Positions 44,813 to 55,880 of a stretch of DNA of 64,000 bases are shown piece after piece. Position numbers and translations under genes: made by a program. The stretch's first letter is position 1, and each line of letters opens with the position of its first letter. The stretch is from assembly GCA_949128115.1 (NCBI GenBank), contig OX421963.1:40593979-40657978 (forward strand). Reading direction: 5' to 3'. The notes beneath the pieces were generated by a model, which saw only the letters and a program-made list of their open reading frames with translations, did no database searches and was not told the origin of the DNA. Source of the DNA: Anaspis maculata (Eukaryota; Arthropoda; Insecta; Coleoptera; Scraptiidae).

Positions 44813-47800
44813 AATTCATGATGGGCTAAGAAACCCAAAACATACTCATTCGATAGGTATTGAAAATGGGCTTGTACCATCTTCTTATCTTTCACTCACC
44901 TTACGGATTTCCGTTGCAATTACCGTTTTTAGGTTCTTCTAGAAAATATCACGAAATCCCGTGAATTTGAACTAAACTCGTCGAATCTCAAGAACTAAAA
45001 GCAATATCAGAAAAATTTCTTCGCTGGCGCTTAGAGCCAAGTTCTGCGGTGCTCACGTTGAGAATATTTTCAGGTTCACGTTAATACGTGGCCCCACAAA
45101 AATTGGAAATCAAAGAATTGCACAGCCAAAAAATGAAAAAGACGCGAAATCTTCGACCAGCGATGGACTATGTTAAATTTTCAAAATAGAAGGGTATCTA
45201 TGCGACGTTATATTTGAAGAAGACATTGGAAAAGTTTTATCCTCAAAGAAAATGCCAATTTGGTGTGTCCTCTGGAAGGTACTGATTTTCAAAGGTAGAT
45301 CTCGGATGCGTAATTTTAGGTTTGGAAATATTCCTTGTTTTTTGGATCAATATTCAAAGTAGTTTACACCTGAAGATGCCAACACGTTTTCTGAGGAATA
45401 GAATAAATGGTGGAGTGAGTGAGCAGTGGTTCTCTGATCCAAAGATGGCTGGTGGCGTATGTCTTCATGTTAAGTAATTCTTCAATAAAGAATCATTCCT
45501 TCCGCCAAAGTTAGAATGATAAGCAATTTTTTTCCAATGCCCAAAGTGTTACTGCCTACAGAGTTGAAACGTCCATTGTCCCTCAGGTTCTTTTGTATTT
45601 GCTTGTGTCATTATTAGTGTTATCAATATTTTGTGCTTTTGCGTTCCATTTTGCTTTCCTAAATTTCTTTCAGATACATATTTATGCAGTGGAGACATAA
45701 TTATTGGAACTTGACTGCTGAATCATTATCATAAGTATCAAGGCTGACTCTTTGTCAAATGAACTTGGCAGAGTCCTGAAAAAATTCAACACTAAAATTG
45801 AACCAAAAGGTCATCGATGGTATTTCATTGTACAAGCTAAGCGCCACAAATTTCCGGTCAAGCACAATTTTGGTCATTACTCGTTACTGAAACGATTTTG
45901 ATCTGCTTGAATTGCCTCTGTGCAGTGTTAGACAATGTGGTGTATTTGAATTCCAGAACAAATGAGGTTACGTGAAATTGTTTCGAAATAGGACAATGCA
46001 ACTTTAATCAAAAACATCATGCGATACAGGCCCTACTAAGGATGGTTTGCAAATATTAGGCCTCATACATCACATAGCTTCGATAGATTATATTATTATA
46101 TAGAAAAAAGCTTCTTGAGTACAACAATGTAAGTAAAAAGTCTTCATCCAGTGCCGCAAATGAGTACTGACGCTGTAATCAAATCTTTCACGGAGAAATG
46201 GGCGGCTCTGCACCAGCTCAAGCAAATAATGTTATTGGATGTTATTGTGTTGGTCCTTCTCTCCGGTATTATGTTGTGAGGGAAGGTGAAGGATTAAGGC
46301 TCTTCCGCAAGGAACACTGAACATGAGTCCCATGAAAATACACAAGAGGCAAAAAAAAAGATTATTGCCATAATTTTTGAGTCTGTGAGATAATCTTTCA
46401 TATATAAACTTTGAAGGGAACTGGGGCATAAGGTAATCTCACATCATACAACTTAAACGACCTAGAAAACTTATTCCAGTTGAGGAATCATGAGTTTTCT
46501 TGGATTTTAATTTTTTAGGCATTTGAAAGTCGCGATTTCGAGGCATTTTCCAAAGTTTCAAACCAAAATATCTCGGAAATGAAGCCTCCAATCAACATTT
46601 TACAGAAGTTACTCTTTCTTCTAAATTGAACAAGGAATTTAAAAAAAAGTATAATTTCTCAAAAATATCCAGTGGCGTGGAAAATGGGGTGGGAGAAGTT
46701 GAACAATTCCTCCGTAATTACGCCACTGGACAATTTTGACAAAAGTTATCTACGTCAAGTGATGAATATTTATTCCGTAAGCATTTGTACCAAATTTGGT
46801 TGAAATCGCGCGAATGACTTGAGAGTTATTGTAAAAAAACGATTTTAAAAACAGAACTTTGAAGGGCTCTATCTTCCTTAGGACGCGTTTTGGAGCAAAA
46901 TTAAATCATGCATGTCGACATAGTTTTCGACGGATCATCGAATGGTGAATTATTGTTACTATATCCTGGACCGCCCTGTATAGCGTCTTGTAATCGAGAA
47001 TATTCCAGCTTTACTCAGAAAAGCCGCCAAGGTTCTCGTCGCTCCCAATGTCGTTGCTGTGTTCTCCAGCATTAAGCGGCAATCCATTCGCAATAGCCCT
47101 GGAAAAGTCGATCGGCTTCGCGAATATTCTGGCAAGTTTCAGATGCACGGCTGCTCCGCCATTTATAATTGTGTAGGTACGTGTCTTATTCGCGCGTCGT
47201 GGTCTCCAACAAGTTTCGTATCAATATTAACATTGTTGTCATGTCCGCTTGTCTTCGGATGATCTTCAACTACCTACTTTTAAATGACATTTCCTATTTC
47301 CATGACCATAATATCGATTCATGGCCGTTTGGGAAGAGGTGATCAAGATCAAAGACTTTATCTTTTTTTTCTACAGACTTGTTGATTGGCGTCTTTGGGT
47401 TGTCGAAATAATTGCCAATGACTTATTATTGGCCTATTAGGAGATCACAAAATATTGTTTCTCAAGGTACTTATTCTTCAGATGGTCTAGGAGGATACAA
47501 AATACCGTTTCTGATGTTCTTCTTCAGATGGTCTTTCAATCATTTGAAATTTTCGGGAACATAGTTTTTTGAGCCATTGGGTGTTCTTGACAAGTTTAAC
47601 CACTTGCTGATAACTAACTTGCAAGTCCATTTCATGGCTCTGCAACCGCAATGCGTTCCACCGCCATCATATGGTTTACTGGAGATGTTCAAAATTAGAT
47701 TTTCAGGGCCGTTGGTGTCTTCCGATGCCCAGTCATTTTACCTCCAATAGCCTTCTTCAGATAGTCATTCTCTCCATTGACAACTTCTCCATCCTCTACA

Positions 47801-48249
47801 GGATCGCTAGTTTTTTGGACGGCACTCGTGTAATATTTTCAAGTAAGGTACATACGCGTCGAACACCCAATTTTAAGTTCTGCATGTTCCATTTCTTCGG
47901 TCTTCCGCAGATGGCTTTTTTATGGTTACTTTTTCTTCTTCACAGCCATTGGCTTTTTCGAAAGGTTCAATTATTGGTGAAACCACTCTGGTTCTTCTGC
48001 TTTCCTTTGTTACATACACTGACTTGTTGAAAATCTGGATGACGCCAAGTATCAAGTATCACTCCACTTGACCTTAGCTTAGCCTTCTCTTATTTTGTAA
48101 GCTTCATTTTTTTCTCTTCAGTAAGGTTTTGAATTTTTTAAGAAAATTATCATGCGCTCAATATATCGAAAAAAGCCTCGCACTGAACCTATTGGGCATC
48201 TTCACTGAGGCAACGGAATCAATATTAAGACTTATCAATAACACCAGAC
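44813..48249. other. 3.4 kb non-coding intron stretch
   Basis: No protein-coding exon is recognised. About 46500-46650 is a partial copy of the palindrome family at 20361-21278. A hydrophobic 119-codon frame at 47671-48030 and a 65-codon frame at 46429-46232 match nothing I know. If the GC-rich copies at 44614 and 48250 are ends of a single element, this is its interior. Confidence 0.4.
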
Positions 48250-48513
48250 CTCTCACAGTTGAGTTGAATCGAAATAATCACTGAAATTCGGCATCAATTT
48301 TTGCACGCACATAACAGCGTTCGCACGCACACAAAATGTGTGTTTGTTGTTTCCACTCCACGGAATGTCCCCCGCGAACAGTGCTCGTGCGCGTTGAAAT
48401 TCCGTATTTACACGTCCAGACCTGAGCATTTGTGCGCGCACGAACACTGTTCGCACGGACGTTCGTCCGCGAAAAAGTGCTCAGGTCTGTACGCACCTTT
48501 AGAGGTTATTATG
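48250..48513. repeat. GC-rich 'GGTGCGTACAGACCTGAGCA' repeat, inverted copy 2
   Basis: Reverse-oriented partner of 44614-44812: 'AAAAAGTGCTCAGGTCTGTA', then 'CGCACCTTTAGAGGTTATTAT'. The shared part covers about 55 bases at the edge; the inner parts are similar in composition only. Confidence 0.7.
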
Positions 48514-48589
48514 GAGTAATCAAGTGTTTTGAATAATTTGGCAATATCTGGCACGTGAAATTTTCGAAAAATTGGCGGGGGACCCTAGT

Positions 48590-49175
48590 GACCCCGCTTG
48601 GGTCTCAACGTAGATTTGCTTAGCTTGGGTATCTAAGGGTTAAATGAAGCTTACAGAGCAAATGCATGTTGATATTGGACTCGTGATAGGTGCTTAGAGT
48701 CTGGCATAGGCTAAATCCTGTATCATAGAATCATTAGTACATCCTGTAGGTATATGTACAATGTGACGTTTTTGACTTTTCAATATCCGTAATCTACAGT
48801 TCAAGAGGAAGAGTTTAAGACCATCACCGCAATTATAGCATGAAGGATTCTCGAGAAATCTTATTTAGAAATTTTTTAGTCACATCGAAATTTTAGTTTT
48901 TCGAGTCAAGTGGCCATGGAGCTTTCACGACAATGACTCTCGCTTCCGGAATCTCATTCTCAAAGACCATAGGTCGCAAAAAATCAAGTAAAAAACCAAA
49001 CTGTAGGAAATTGCATTGGCTTCAAAATGACTCTTAAGATCTTTTGCTGTCAGATGACCCAAAATCAAGATATTCGGTAAAAGCCACGCTGGTGCACTTC
49101 TTGTTGATGATGGCGACATGACGCCGATATTTCGGAAAGGGGGAAATTAGTATGTTGAAACCTAAGCTACACAGA
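48590..49175. repeat. Dispersed repeat family, copy 2 (inverted relative to copy 1)
   Basis: Reverse complement of 31605-32160: it begins next to 'GGTATCTAAGGGTTAA' and ends 'TATGTTGAAACCTAAGCTAC'. The 64-codon frame here and the matching region in copy 1 do not give a consistent protein. Confidence 0.75.
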
Positions 49176-49395
49176 TCGTTTTAAGCTAGTTTCGAGCCAG
49201 TAAACAATTATTTACTTATTGTTTTCCCTGGCTCCTGGGCTATAGTTCCAAGCAGATGTTCCATTAGGACTGCCAAATGTAGGTACTCACTTATATCAAA
49301 AAAGAAATTCTATGGGACCTCTTTTACAACCTTAAAATCCTCAGCCTGCTACTGTCCTAACGTAGGTACTCGCGTAATGCAATATTCATTCTTAC

Positions 49396-50061
49396 CTTGA
49401 TGGGTCCTCGTATGCTGATCCAGAATGGCCTTTTGCCTGAAGTCCTTTCCGCACTGTCCGCACTTGTACGGCTTCTCGCCCGTATGTATCCTGAGGTGTT
49501 GATTCAGGATGGTTCGCTGCCTGAAATTCCTGCCGCAGTAGACGCAACCGTACGGCTTTTCGTTGGTGTGGATCCTCAAGTGCTGCGTCAGATGGGACTG
49601 CTGCCGAAACCGTTTGCCGCATTCCGGACAGGGGTACGGCCTCGATTCGATATGTATGCACCCGTGCTGCAGCAACGTGGACTTTTGCTTGAACTCCTTC
49701 TGGCAAATGGGACATCGCACGTACAGCGGCATGCCGGCGGACCTGCCGTGCTGTATCACGTCCGGCAGGACCTTGCCGGCCTGCTGCTGCTGCTTGAGGT
49801 ACTGCAGCGCCCCAAAGTTCGTACTTGCCCCGAACACCGAATGGTTCATGCCCTTGGCGTCCTTGAAGTACGCCGGATACTGAAGGCTGCCGGTGACGCC
49901 GTTGGGCGAAAAGCAACTCGACCGGTCGTTTTGCGAGTTTGTGTCGCCGTCGCCGTAAGTTGAGGCGACCTCTTCCTTGCCCTCGTCGGGGGGAAACGGT
50001 ACGTCCTGGGGCCACAGCGTTGGGTTTATGCCATTTTTAAAGACGAGATGTGGGCTCACAT
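49396..50061 (-). CDS. cg: Combgap-like zinc-finger factor, exon C (four fingers)
   Basis: Internal exon between acceptor ATCGTTTCAG|AT and donor CATCAAG|GTAAGA. It is phase 1 at both ends and 666 bases, so it can be skipped or included in frame. It begins (G)AT-GTG-AGC: DVSPHLVFKNGINPTLWPQD. An acidic Ser-rich linker follows, then YPAYFKDAKGMNHSVFG, GALQYLKQQQQAG and LPDVIQ. Four C2H2 fingers follow with TGEKPY-type linkers: VRCPICQKEFKQKSTLLQHG, YPCPECGKRFRQQSHLTQH, YGCVYCGRNFRQRTILNQH, YKCGQCGKDFRQKAILDQH. The fly Combgap protein, a Polycomb-response-element and limb-patterning factor, is the nearest relative I can recall. Its exact match was not checked. Confidence 0.85.
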
Positions 50062-50601
50062 CTGAAACGATAGAGGCACCGTTGAGCACAATTGGAAAGG
50101 TGGTCGATCGTTACCTACTTTTTGATGTGTAAAAACAGAGAAGTGTTGTGTGTGAGCTCCATTTTCACAACAATAATAGTGCTAGCGGTAGGTACACAAA
50201 AAATGCCGCTATTACCTATAAGAAAGTGCCTCTTGGCACGATTGATTCTTGGACAATTCCTCTGACAATTCTAAGCGATTTGACTTGAGGAGCTTTCTCG
50301 CTAGCCCCGTGTGGGGTCGAAATATGATTTTCCTAGTCCGGAAAAATAGGCTTTGACCTCAACAAAGGAAAGGTGATGATCAATATGAGTCTACCTAGCA
50401 GTAACTGAGCCGTTTTGGCCATTCACATTTCAGAGACATCCTTCCAGAGACAGTTCTAACGGCATAGACTGATTCCAAGTGCACACGTTCAAACTGATCA
50501 TTTTCGTTGAAGTTTCGTTTCGCATATCGGTAATGAAGGTCTAATACATATATTCTTAGTGAAGTTTTGGTATCACAATCAACATTAGCTACTCCTATAC
50601 A
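50062..50601. other. B-C intron, non-repeat part
   Basis: No exon or repeat was recognised. The frame at 50670-50395 overlaps the tip of the next palindrome. Confidence 0.45.
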
Positions 50602-51400
50602 GGGTGATTCATGAGTGACCTTACATAGGCTAATGGGAGATAGAGGACTTCGAGGCGAGTCAGGATCCACTGAAAATTTTTTATTTTCTCCAATGGCTAC
50701 GACGATACAGGGTGTTTTGTGTGTTTCGTATGTTTCGTATGAAACTTTGATAAGCGATATTTCTGAAACGCCAGAGGTATTTTGTTGAATATCACCAGTA
50801 ATATTTCTCTGTTAAAACTTATCCCGAAGCCATACCGGGTATGTCAAAATCCAGGGCCGGGCTAGAAAAAAGGTGCCCCTTTTTTGTTTCATCAAAAAGT
50901 ACATTTTATGACCGCTTTCCTGGAAAACTGCTATCGGATTCAAAAAGCCAAGGAGAAATCCTTTAAGAATTACTCTTTAATTTAGATGGCACACCTACAC
51001 CGTTTCGACAATAAAATGAAAAGTAGAATTTGTGGGTGGAGTTCCCATTTCTGACCGGGCATAATCACAGGCATAATCGACTCATTGTTTGATTGAATTT
51101 ATCAAAATTCATTTTTTAGCTTGTCTCTGTTGAATAGAAGAGCTTGGTTGAAAGAAAAATTCCAGAGCCAACAATTTTTTTTTATGACAAAATCGAGAGT
51201 GAAACCAAAATTAGACTCGATTTGGTCGTCAAAAAAATCTCCGGCTATGGAATTTGTCTTCCTACCAAGCCCTTCTATTCCACAGAGACAAGCTAAAAAA
51301 TAAATTTGAATGAAAAAACAAAATTTCTTCAGTGGATCCTGACTTGCCTCGAAGTCCTCTATCTCCCATTAGCCTATGTAAGGTCACTCATGAATCACCC
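50602..51400. mobile_element. 799-bp element with ~95-base inverted ends
   Basis: The left end GGGTGATTCATGAGTGACCT and the right end AGGTCACTCATGAATCACCC are exact inverts that continue through 'ATAGAGGACTTCGAGGC' to 'GATCCACTGAA'. ACA lies outside both ends (50599-50601 and 51401-51403), a possible 3-bp target duplication. The interior is non-coding. GGG-starting ends with a 3-base duplication recall PIF/Harbinger, though ACA is not its preferred target. Confidence 0.85.
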
Positions 51401-51446
51401 ACAATACAATACAGATACCGCCAATGCGTTTCTAGGTGACGAATTA

Positions 51447-51594
51447 AGCTTAGTTCCCAGATGCGAATATTCGGACAGAAAATGCGATTTTATATGTCAA
51501 ATTTTGAATTTGAGGGCTCTGATTGGCCAATATGACGACTTTGACATTAAATTTCGCATTTTCTGTCCGAATATTCGCAACTGGGAATCCAGCT
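51447..51594. mobile_element. 148-bp TTA-flanked MITE, tandem copy 1
   Basis: Same family as 15908-16055. TTA is at 51444-51446 and 51595-51597. It differs from the other two copies at about ten positions (for example AGCTTAGTTCCCAGATGCGA at the left end). Confidence 0.9.
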
Positions 51595-51597
51595 TTA

Positions 51598-51745
51598 AAC
51601 TGGGTTCCCAGATCCGAATATTCGGACAGAAAATGCGATTTTATATGTCAAATTTTGAATTCGAGGGCTCTGATTGGCCAATATGACGACTTTGTCATTA
51701 GATTTCGCATCTTCTGTCCGAATATTCGCAACTGGGAATCCAGCT
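51598..51745. mobile_element. 148-bp TTA-flanked MITE, tandem copy 2
   Basis: It shares the TTA at 51595-51597 with copy 1 and has TTA at 51746-51748. Apart from the first three bases it appears identical to the copy in the LINE at 15908-16055, 35 kb away. Confidence 0.9.
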
Positions 51746-51748
51746 TTA

Positions 51749-52498
51749 CGCTGTATAGTGAGAAATGATACCAAACACGGGCAAACTTGGAAAAAAAACC
51801 TATTTTTTTTTAAGAAAAATTCAAAATAACGGCCGGCTTGGCTAACATGAATTTTTACTAAAAAAAAATCGTTCTAAGCAGACCAGGAAACATTAGAAAT
51901 GATACCCACAAACCTTAACTATTGGTACGCAGGCGAGTACGCAGGCCAGTTTTTGACAAAAAAAAACAAAGACGGGATTTTTTGCTTTTTCATTATTTGA
52001 ATAATTTTTGTATCATAATAGAGGGTGATTTTTTTTAAAAGGAGCCACCTTGAATTTCTTGCTGCACAATTTTTCAAACAAATATCCCAGTATATCATGA
52101 TATAGGTACCTAAATACTTAATCGAAGAAAAACTTCAAGTTGCTGTGTTTTGGTGACTGACAGCTGTTGACATTTCTTTAGCCGTTGAAATAAACTACTT
52201 CGTAGTCCCGAAGTCTGACTACTGCTGATGCGTTACACATGGACATGACCAATTAACACGAGAGAATAATTATCAGTGTCTTTGTAGATGCAGTAGGTCT
52301 CTTAATGCAGCGCAAAGGAGCTGGATTTACCCCCTACTCCACTTTTACAAGTCACTCAGCGGACCAAATGGTTTAATGTATGTTGTGTGTAGGTACTTCT
52401 TTCCTTCTAAATCAGATACCTATGATAGAAAACGGGACTAATATAGACGTCATTTACAAAAAGTGCATCAAGCTTCGTAATATGTTCATCATCGCTCA
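51749..52498. other. Nothing recognised
   Basis: Non-coding intron sequence without recognisable repeats. Confidence 0.4.
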
Positions 52499-52665
52499 CT
52501 AAGTAGCGGTGGCTCAGTGGATAGCGTTTCGCATTAGCAAACGGGTAGTCACTGCGTCGATTCTCTTCTTTTACCTTTTCTTGGTTGAAAACAACTTCCA
52601 CGTCTCCATTGCATACCGTTTCGTAACCAGCCGGTACCAATCGGCTAGCTATGGTGTGAAAAAAC
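52499..52665 (+). mobile_element. tRNA-derived SINE
   Basis: GTAGCGGTGGCTCAGTGGAT contains a pol III box A (TGGCTCAGTGG, 52510-52520). A degenerate box B (GCGTCGATTCTC, 52554-52565) follows at normal spacing. The body after it is not tRNA-like ('AAAACAACTTCCACGTCTCC'). The boundaries are approximate and no target duplication was found. Confidence 0.65.
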
Positions 52666-53040
52666 TACAAAACTCTAGCTAAATTCACTTCACTTACCTA
52701 CAGCATCTATACCTGCGTTCTACTATACATGTGGATGTTAATGAGATCAGAAACTCTAATAAACCTTTTGTAGTTTGGTACTTATGGCAAAAGAAATGAG
52801 TTTTTTTTAACCTTTGTGGTAACCTTCTTGACGTTTGCCTGTCAGTCACCAAGAATGGTAGCTCAACACCACTAATCATGGATGTGGAGTGAAAAATGAG
52901 AAAAAAAAGTGTGAAAATAATGTGAGGAGTGCAGCAGACCAACTCTAACCGCCCGTGCGGCATCAATATCTTCAAAAACAAAACAAATGAACAACACAAA
53001 ACAACTTTTTTTGAAGTTGAAACTGAAGAACATTATAAAA

Positions 53041-53555
53041 TCACGGGGCCGCGAGAGTGGCCGCCTTTGAGGAAGGGCGCTCGCCTTGGTGTGTGCGGAC
53101 GTGCTGGTTGAGGATGGCCTTCTGGCGGAAGTGTTTCCCGCACTCCGGGCACTCATAGGGCTTCTCACCGGAATGGATTCGCAGGTGCTGGTTGAGGATG
53201 GCCCTTTGACGGAACGTTCGCTCGCAGTAGACGCAAGCGTAGGGCTTCTCGTTGGCGTGGATACGTAGATGCTGCGTGAGATGGCTTTGCTGGCGGAACC
53301 GCTTTCCGCACTCGGGACAACCGTACGGTCTACTGTCCGTGTGAATCCGTTCGTGCTGCAAGAGGGTCGATTTCTGTTTAAAGTCTTTGCCGCAAGTCAG
53401 ACACTTGAACAGCCTCAGTTCGCCGCCGAGGCCGCCGTTTTTGCCGTTCTGGTGCTTCAGGCCGGCCTGCTGCTGCTGGATCACGTCTGGGAGGGACGCC
53501 GCCGCCGAACGGAGGTCCTGCATGTTGCTGGCGTACTGGTCTAATTGACTGCTCC
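53041..53555 (-). CDS. cg: Combgap-like zinc-finger factor, exon B (four fingers)
   Basis: Starts after acceptor TGATTTCAG|GG in phase 1. It reads SSQLDQYASNMQDLRSAAAS, LPDVIQQQQAG, then four C2H2 fingers: FKCLTCGKDFKQKSTLLQHE, YGCPECGKRFRQQSHLTQH, YACVYCERTFRQRAILNQH, YECPECGKHFRQKAILNQH. The sequence then reaches CACCAAG|GCGAGC at 53085/53084, the very place where exon C has CATCAAG|GTAAGA. If the GC is used as donor, the exon is 471 bases and phase 1-1, and joins C in frame (THQ-DVSPHL). If not, the frame runs 14 more codons to a TGA at 53041, giving a short form. I list the longer limit; the splice limit is 53085. Confidence 0.85.
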
Positions 53556-54090
53556 CTGAAATCAACAACAAAGACGTTCTCAGTTTATTTATACCTTTCC
53601 TGTATGGCATCGGCTAATTGGGTCTTTTTGCATAAGAATCGGACGGGAGACAAAGAAAATTGTCAGATAGACTCCTGAGGTTTCAACTTGAAGATTAAAC
53701 TTTGCATTGCACTCCAACAATGTGAGCTTCTGGGCGGTATTCCGGAAAATGAAGTATATTTTATTTTCTACTCGAGGGTACAATGGGTATGTACTTAAAT
53801 TCATTTGTAAACAACGACACCTCTCCAATAATTTGAATCAAAATGTGTCGAGAAAATGCGCCAGGCTATATTGAACGCGTTAATGGCATGCTACACGCTA
53901 CACATCGAAGAGGAAAAATGGCTGTCGAAAGATGCAATTTTAATTTTTTTAGAAGTAGAGTTTCCTGTGAATTTTGTCCCGTCTAACAAGGCAACTTAAT
54001 CACTAGTAATTGAATGAGCCGGTCGAACGATGAACATATCCAAATGGTGGAGGCGGAGGCGAAGAAATAGAAACTTCAACTATTCATCTA
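53556..54090. other. A-B intron, non-repeat part
   Basis: Non-coding sequence, with nothing recognised. Confidence 0.4.
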
Positions 54091-54431
54091 AACTTCTCAA
54101 CATTTAAAATGTCGGTATCGAAAATTTCGTCCATTTTCAAAATGATATAATTTTGGATTGTCGCAACCTATTCTGATTTTGTCTTCACGGTGGTTTAGAT
54201 ACATCTTTCAGCAATTTACTCCGTTGGCGAGACTTTTTATTTATCGCAATTACATTCGCTACAGGGTGGAATGTAAAATTGTAAAACCATTGCAAAATTG
54301 TGCTTAGTTCAATAGATCTCCGTTTTTGTAAACTTTTTTTTCAAATTCTAATGATATAATCATGTAGCTGAATGTCCTATCTCGTGACGGTTTTTGGATT
54401 TTCCAGAGCAGAAGTCCAACAATGATGAAAT

Positions 54432-54969
54432 TGTTACGAGTGGTGATCCCGTGCATTCGGGTAAACACGCGATCTTTCTGGATTCTTCCATCCATCATGT
54501 AGCGGTGTAGATACAAGTGAGTGCGGTGCTCTGGACATTTCCAGAAGTATACGCGATGGCGTGGCATTGAGAACCTTCAACGTTTGATCAAGGCACATCT
54601 GTCTATTTTGGCGGAGGTGCAGACATTCCGGAGCGCGCGGGAAGCACGCGGAAGGTGTGTGATTATTCGGAAGTCGCCTAGAAAATCGCATGCCAGATCA
54701 CCATGGAAACTGCTGGAGAATGCATGGAACATTCGAGATGGATTAGTCGGACCTATTGTATAAGGCATCAATCGTTGCCTCACGAGCAGTTATGAATTGG
54801 AATGCGAAGTGGTAGCGAGCGGATTAAAAGCGAGTAGTAATCACAGCGATAATTCCAAGTAGATAATTGTTGGCGTGTATTTATTGTAGTACGCAGTAAT
54901 AAACAGTGTGTTTTTTAAAACGATCGTCTCAATTATATTCGAACCCGTATGCGAAATACTTACGTAACA
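54432..54969. mobile_element. Solo LTR, copy 1
   Basis: Starts TGTTACGAG and ends CGTAACA, so it carries the TG...CA ends of an LTR with TGTTA/TAACA inverted tips. Two relatives lie at 57819 and 59350. The flanking bases are AAAT and ATAT. The unbroken arm of the host palindrome shows ATAT at the empty site (about 55970), so the duplication was ATAT and one flank has mutated. No internal retrotransposon coding region adjoins, so it is solo. Confidence 0.85.
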
Positions 54970-55676
54970 ATATGATTTTTTTCGTAAAAGTTGCATTTTA
55001 GACATTTTATGGTGTGATTCTCCGAAAAATTACATTCCATAAAGGCTCTGTTACGTTGTTATCACCTAGGCAACAGCCAATGGCCGACACGAATTTTTAC
55101 ATAACAGCGTTTATGAAATGTTATTTTTTACAGAATAGCACCATTGGTTGGCAATATAATCGCATTTTTGATGATGAGAACTTGTTGTAATTTTGCATGT
55201 CTGTTGCCTGAACGCCCTAAACAGTTAAAAGCTGCTACGCCCTCAGAAACCTCCATTCAACTTTCCCGGTTTGCGTACTTGAATGGAAAGGAAAATATAG
55301 TGAACGCAGTGAACGCTCACAAAATTTGTTTTCCGATTTCGACAAATAATTCTATTTTAAGGTCAATCTAATCGATTTATTTCGACTATTTCCAGATCAA
55401 AGTCTGTCTGTCTGCCTGTCTGTGTCCGTCTTTGTGTAATCGTCCATGATAACTCCCAAACGGTGAATCCAATTGAGCTGAAATTTTGTATGCAGGCATG
55501 GTTTAGGCGTTCAATGAAATTTTGGTTGAAATCCGTCATCAGAGGGCGCACTTATTGCATCTTATCTAGAGAATCGTATTAATATCGGAATTTTTGACGT
55601 ACGTGTTTGTAAATTAAATATGCAGATGCTTTGTTGGCCCAGAAACACATACTGAAATTTTAGTTTGAATATGCCT

Positions 55677-55880
55677 AGACGGCCTCGTGGCGCAGGTGGT
55701 TGTGTGGCTGCCTGCGGCCGCGAGAGCCCCGGGTTCGATTCCCGGAAGAAGTCTGGATGTTTGTGTTTGTCCAATTTGCAATTTTTCATGTAAATGTGAT
55801 ATGATAATAAAGGGCAAAAACTCCTATGGCCGGTGCAGGCCGATAAGGAGGAAAACATTTATTTTTTATTTTTTTATTTA
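55677..55880 (+). mobile_element. tRNA-derived SINE with 17-bp target duplication
   Basis: The head has box A TGGCGCAGGTGG (55688-55699) and box B GGTTCGATTCC (55732-55742) at tRNA spacing. A ~100-base non-tRNA body follows ('GGCCGGTGCAGGCCGATAAG'), ending in a T-rich/ATTT tail. The exact 17-base duplication TTAGTTTGAATATGCCT flanks it at 55660-55676 and 55881-55897. A perfect long duplication means the insertion is young. LINE machinery must have moved it. Confidence 0.93.

Noticed and set aside
44596..44821. Arg/His/Cys-rich frames on both strands resembling a disordered protein
   Set aside because: They result from the CG-rich repeat with ACGCAC words; the same occurs at 48250-48513.
47671..48030. 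Hydrophobic 119-codon frame suggesting a membrane protein
   Set aside because: AT-rich intron sequence easily gives Phe/Leu-rich frames; no splice context, no family.
49397..50015. Alternative long frames (188 and 207 codons) overlapping exon C
   Set aside because: Shadows of the zinc-finger exon in other frames; only one frame shows C2H2 motifs and correct splice sites.
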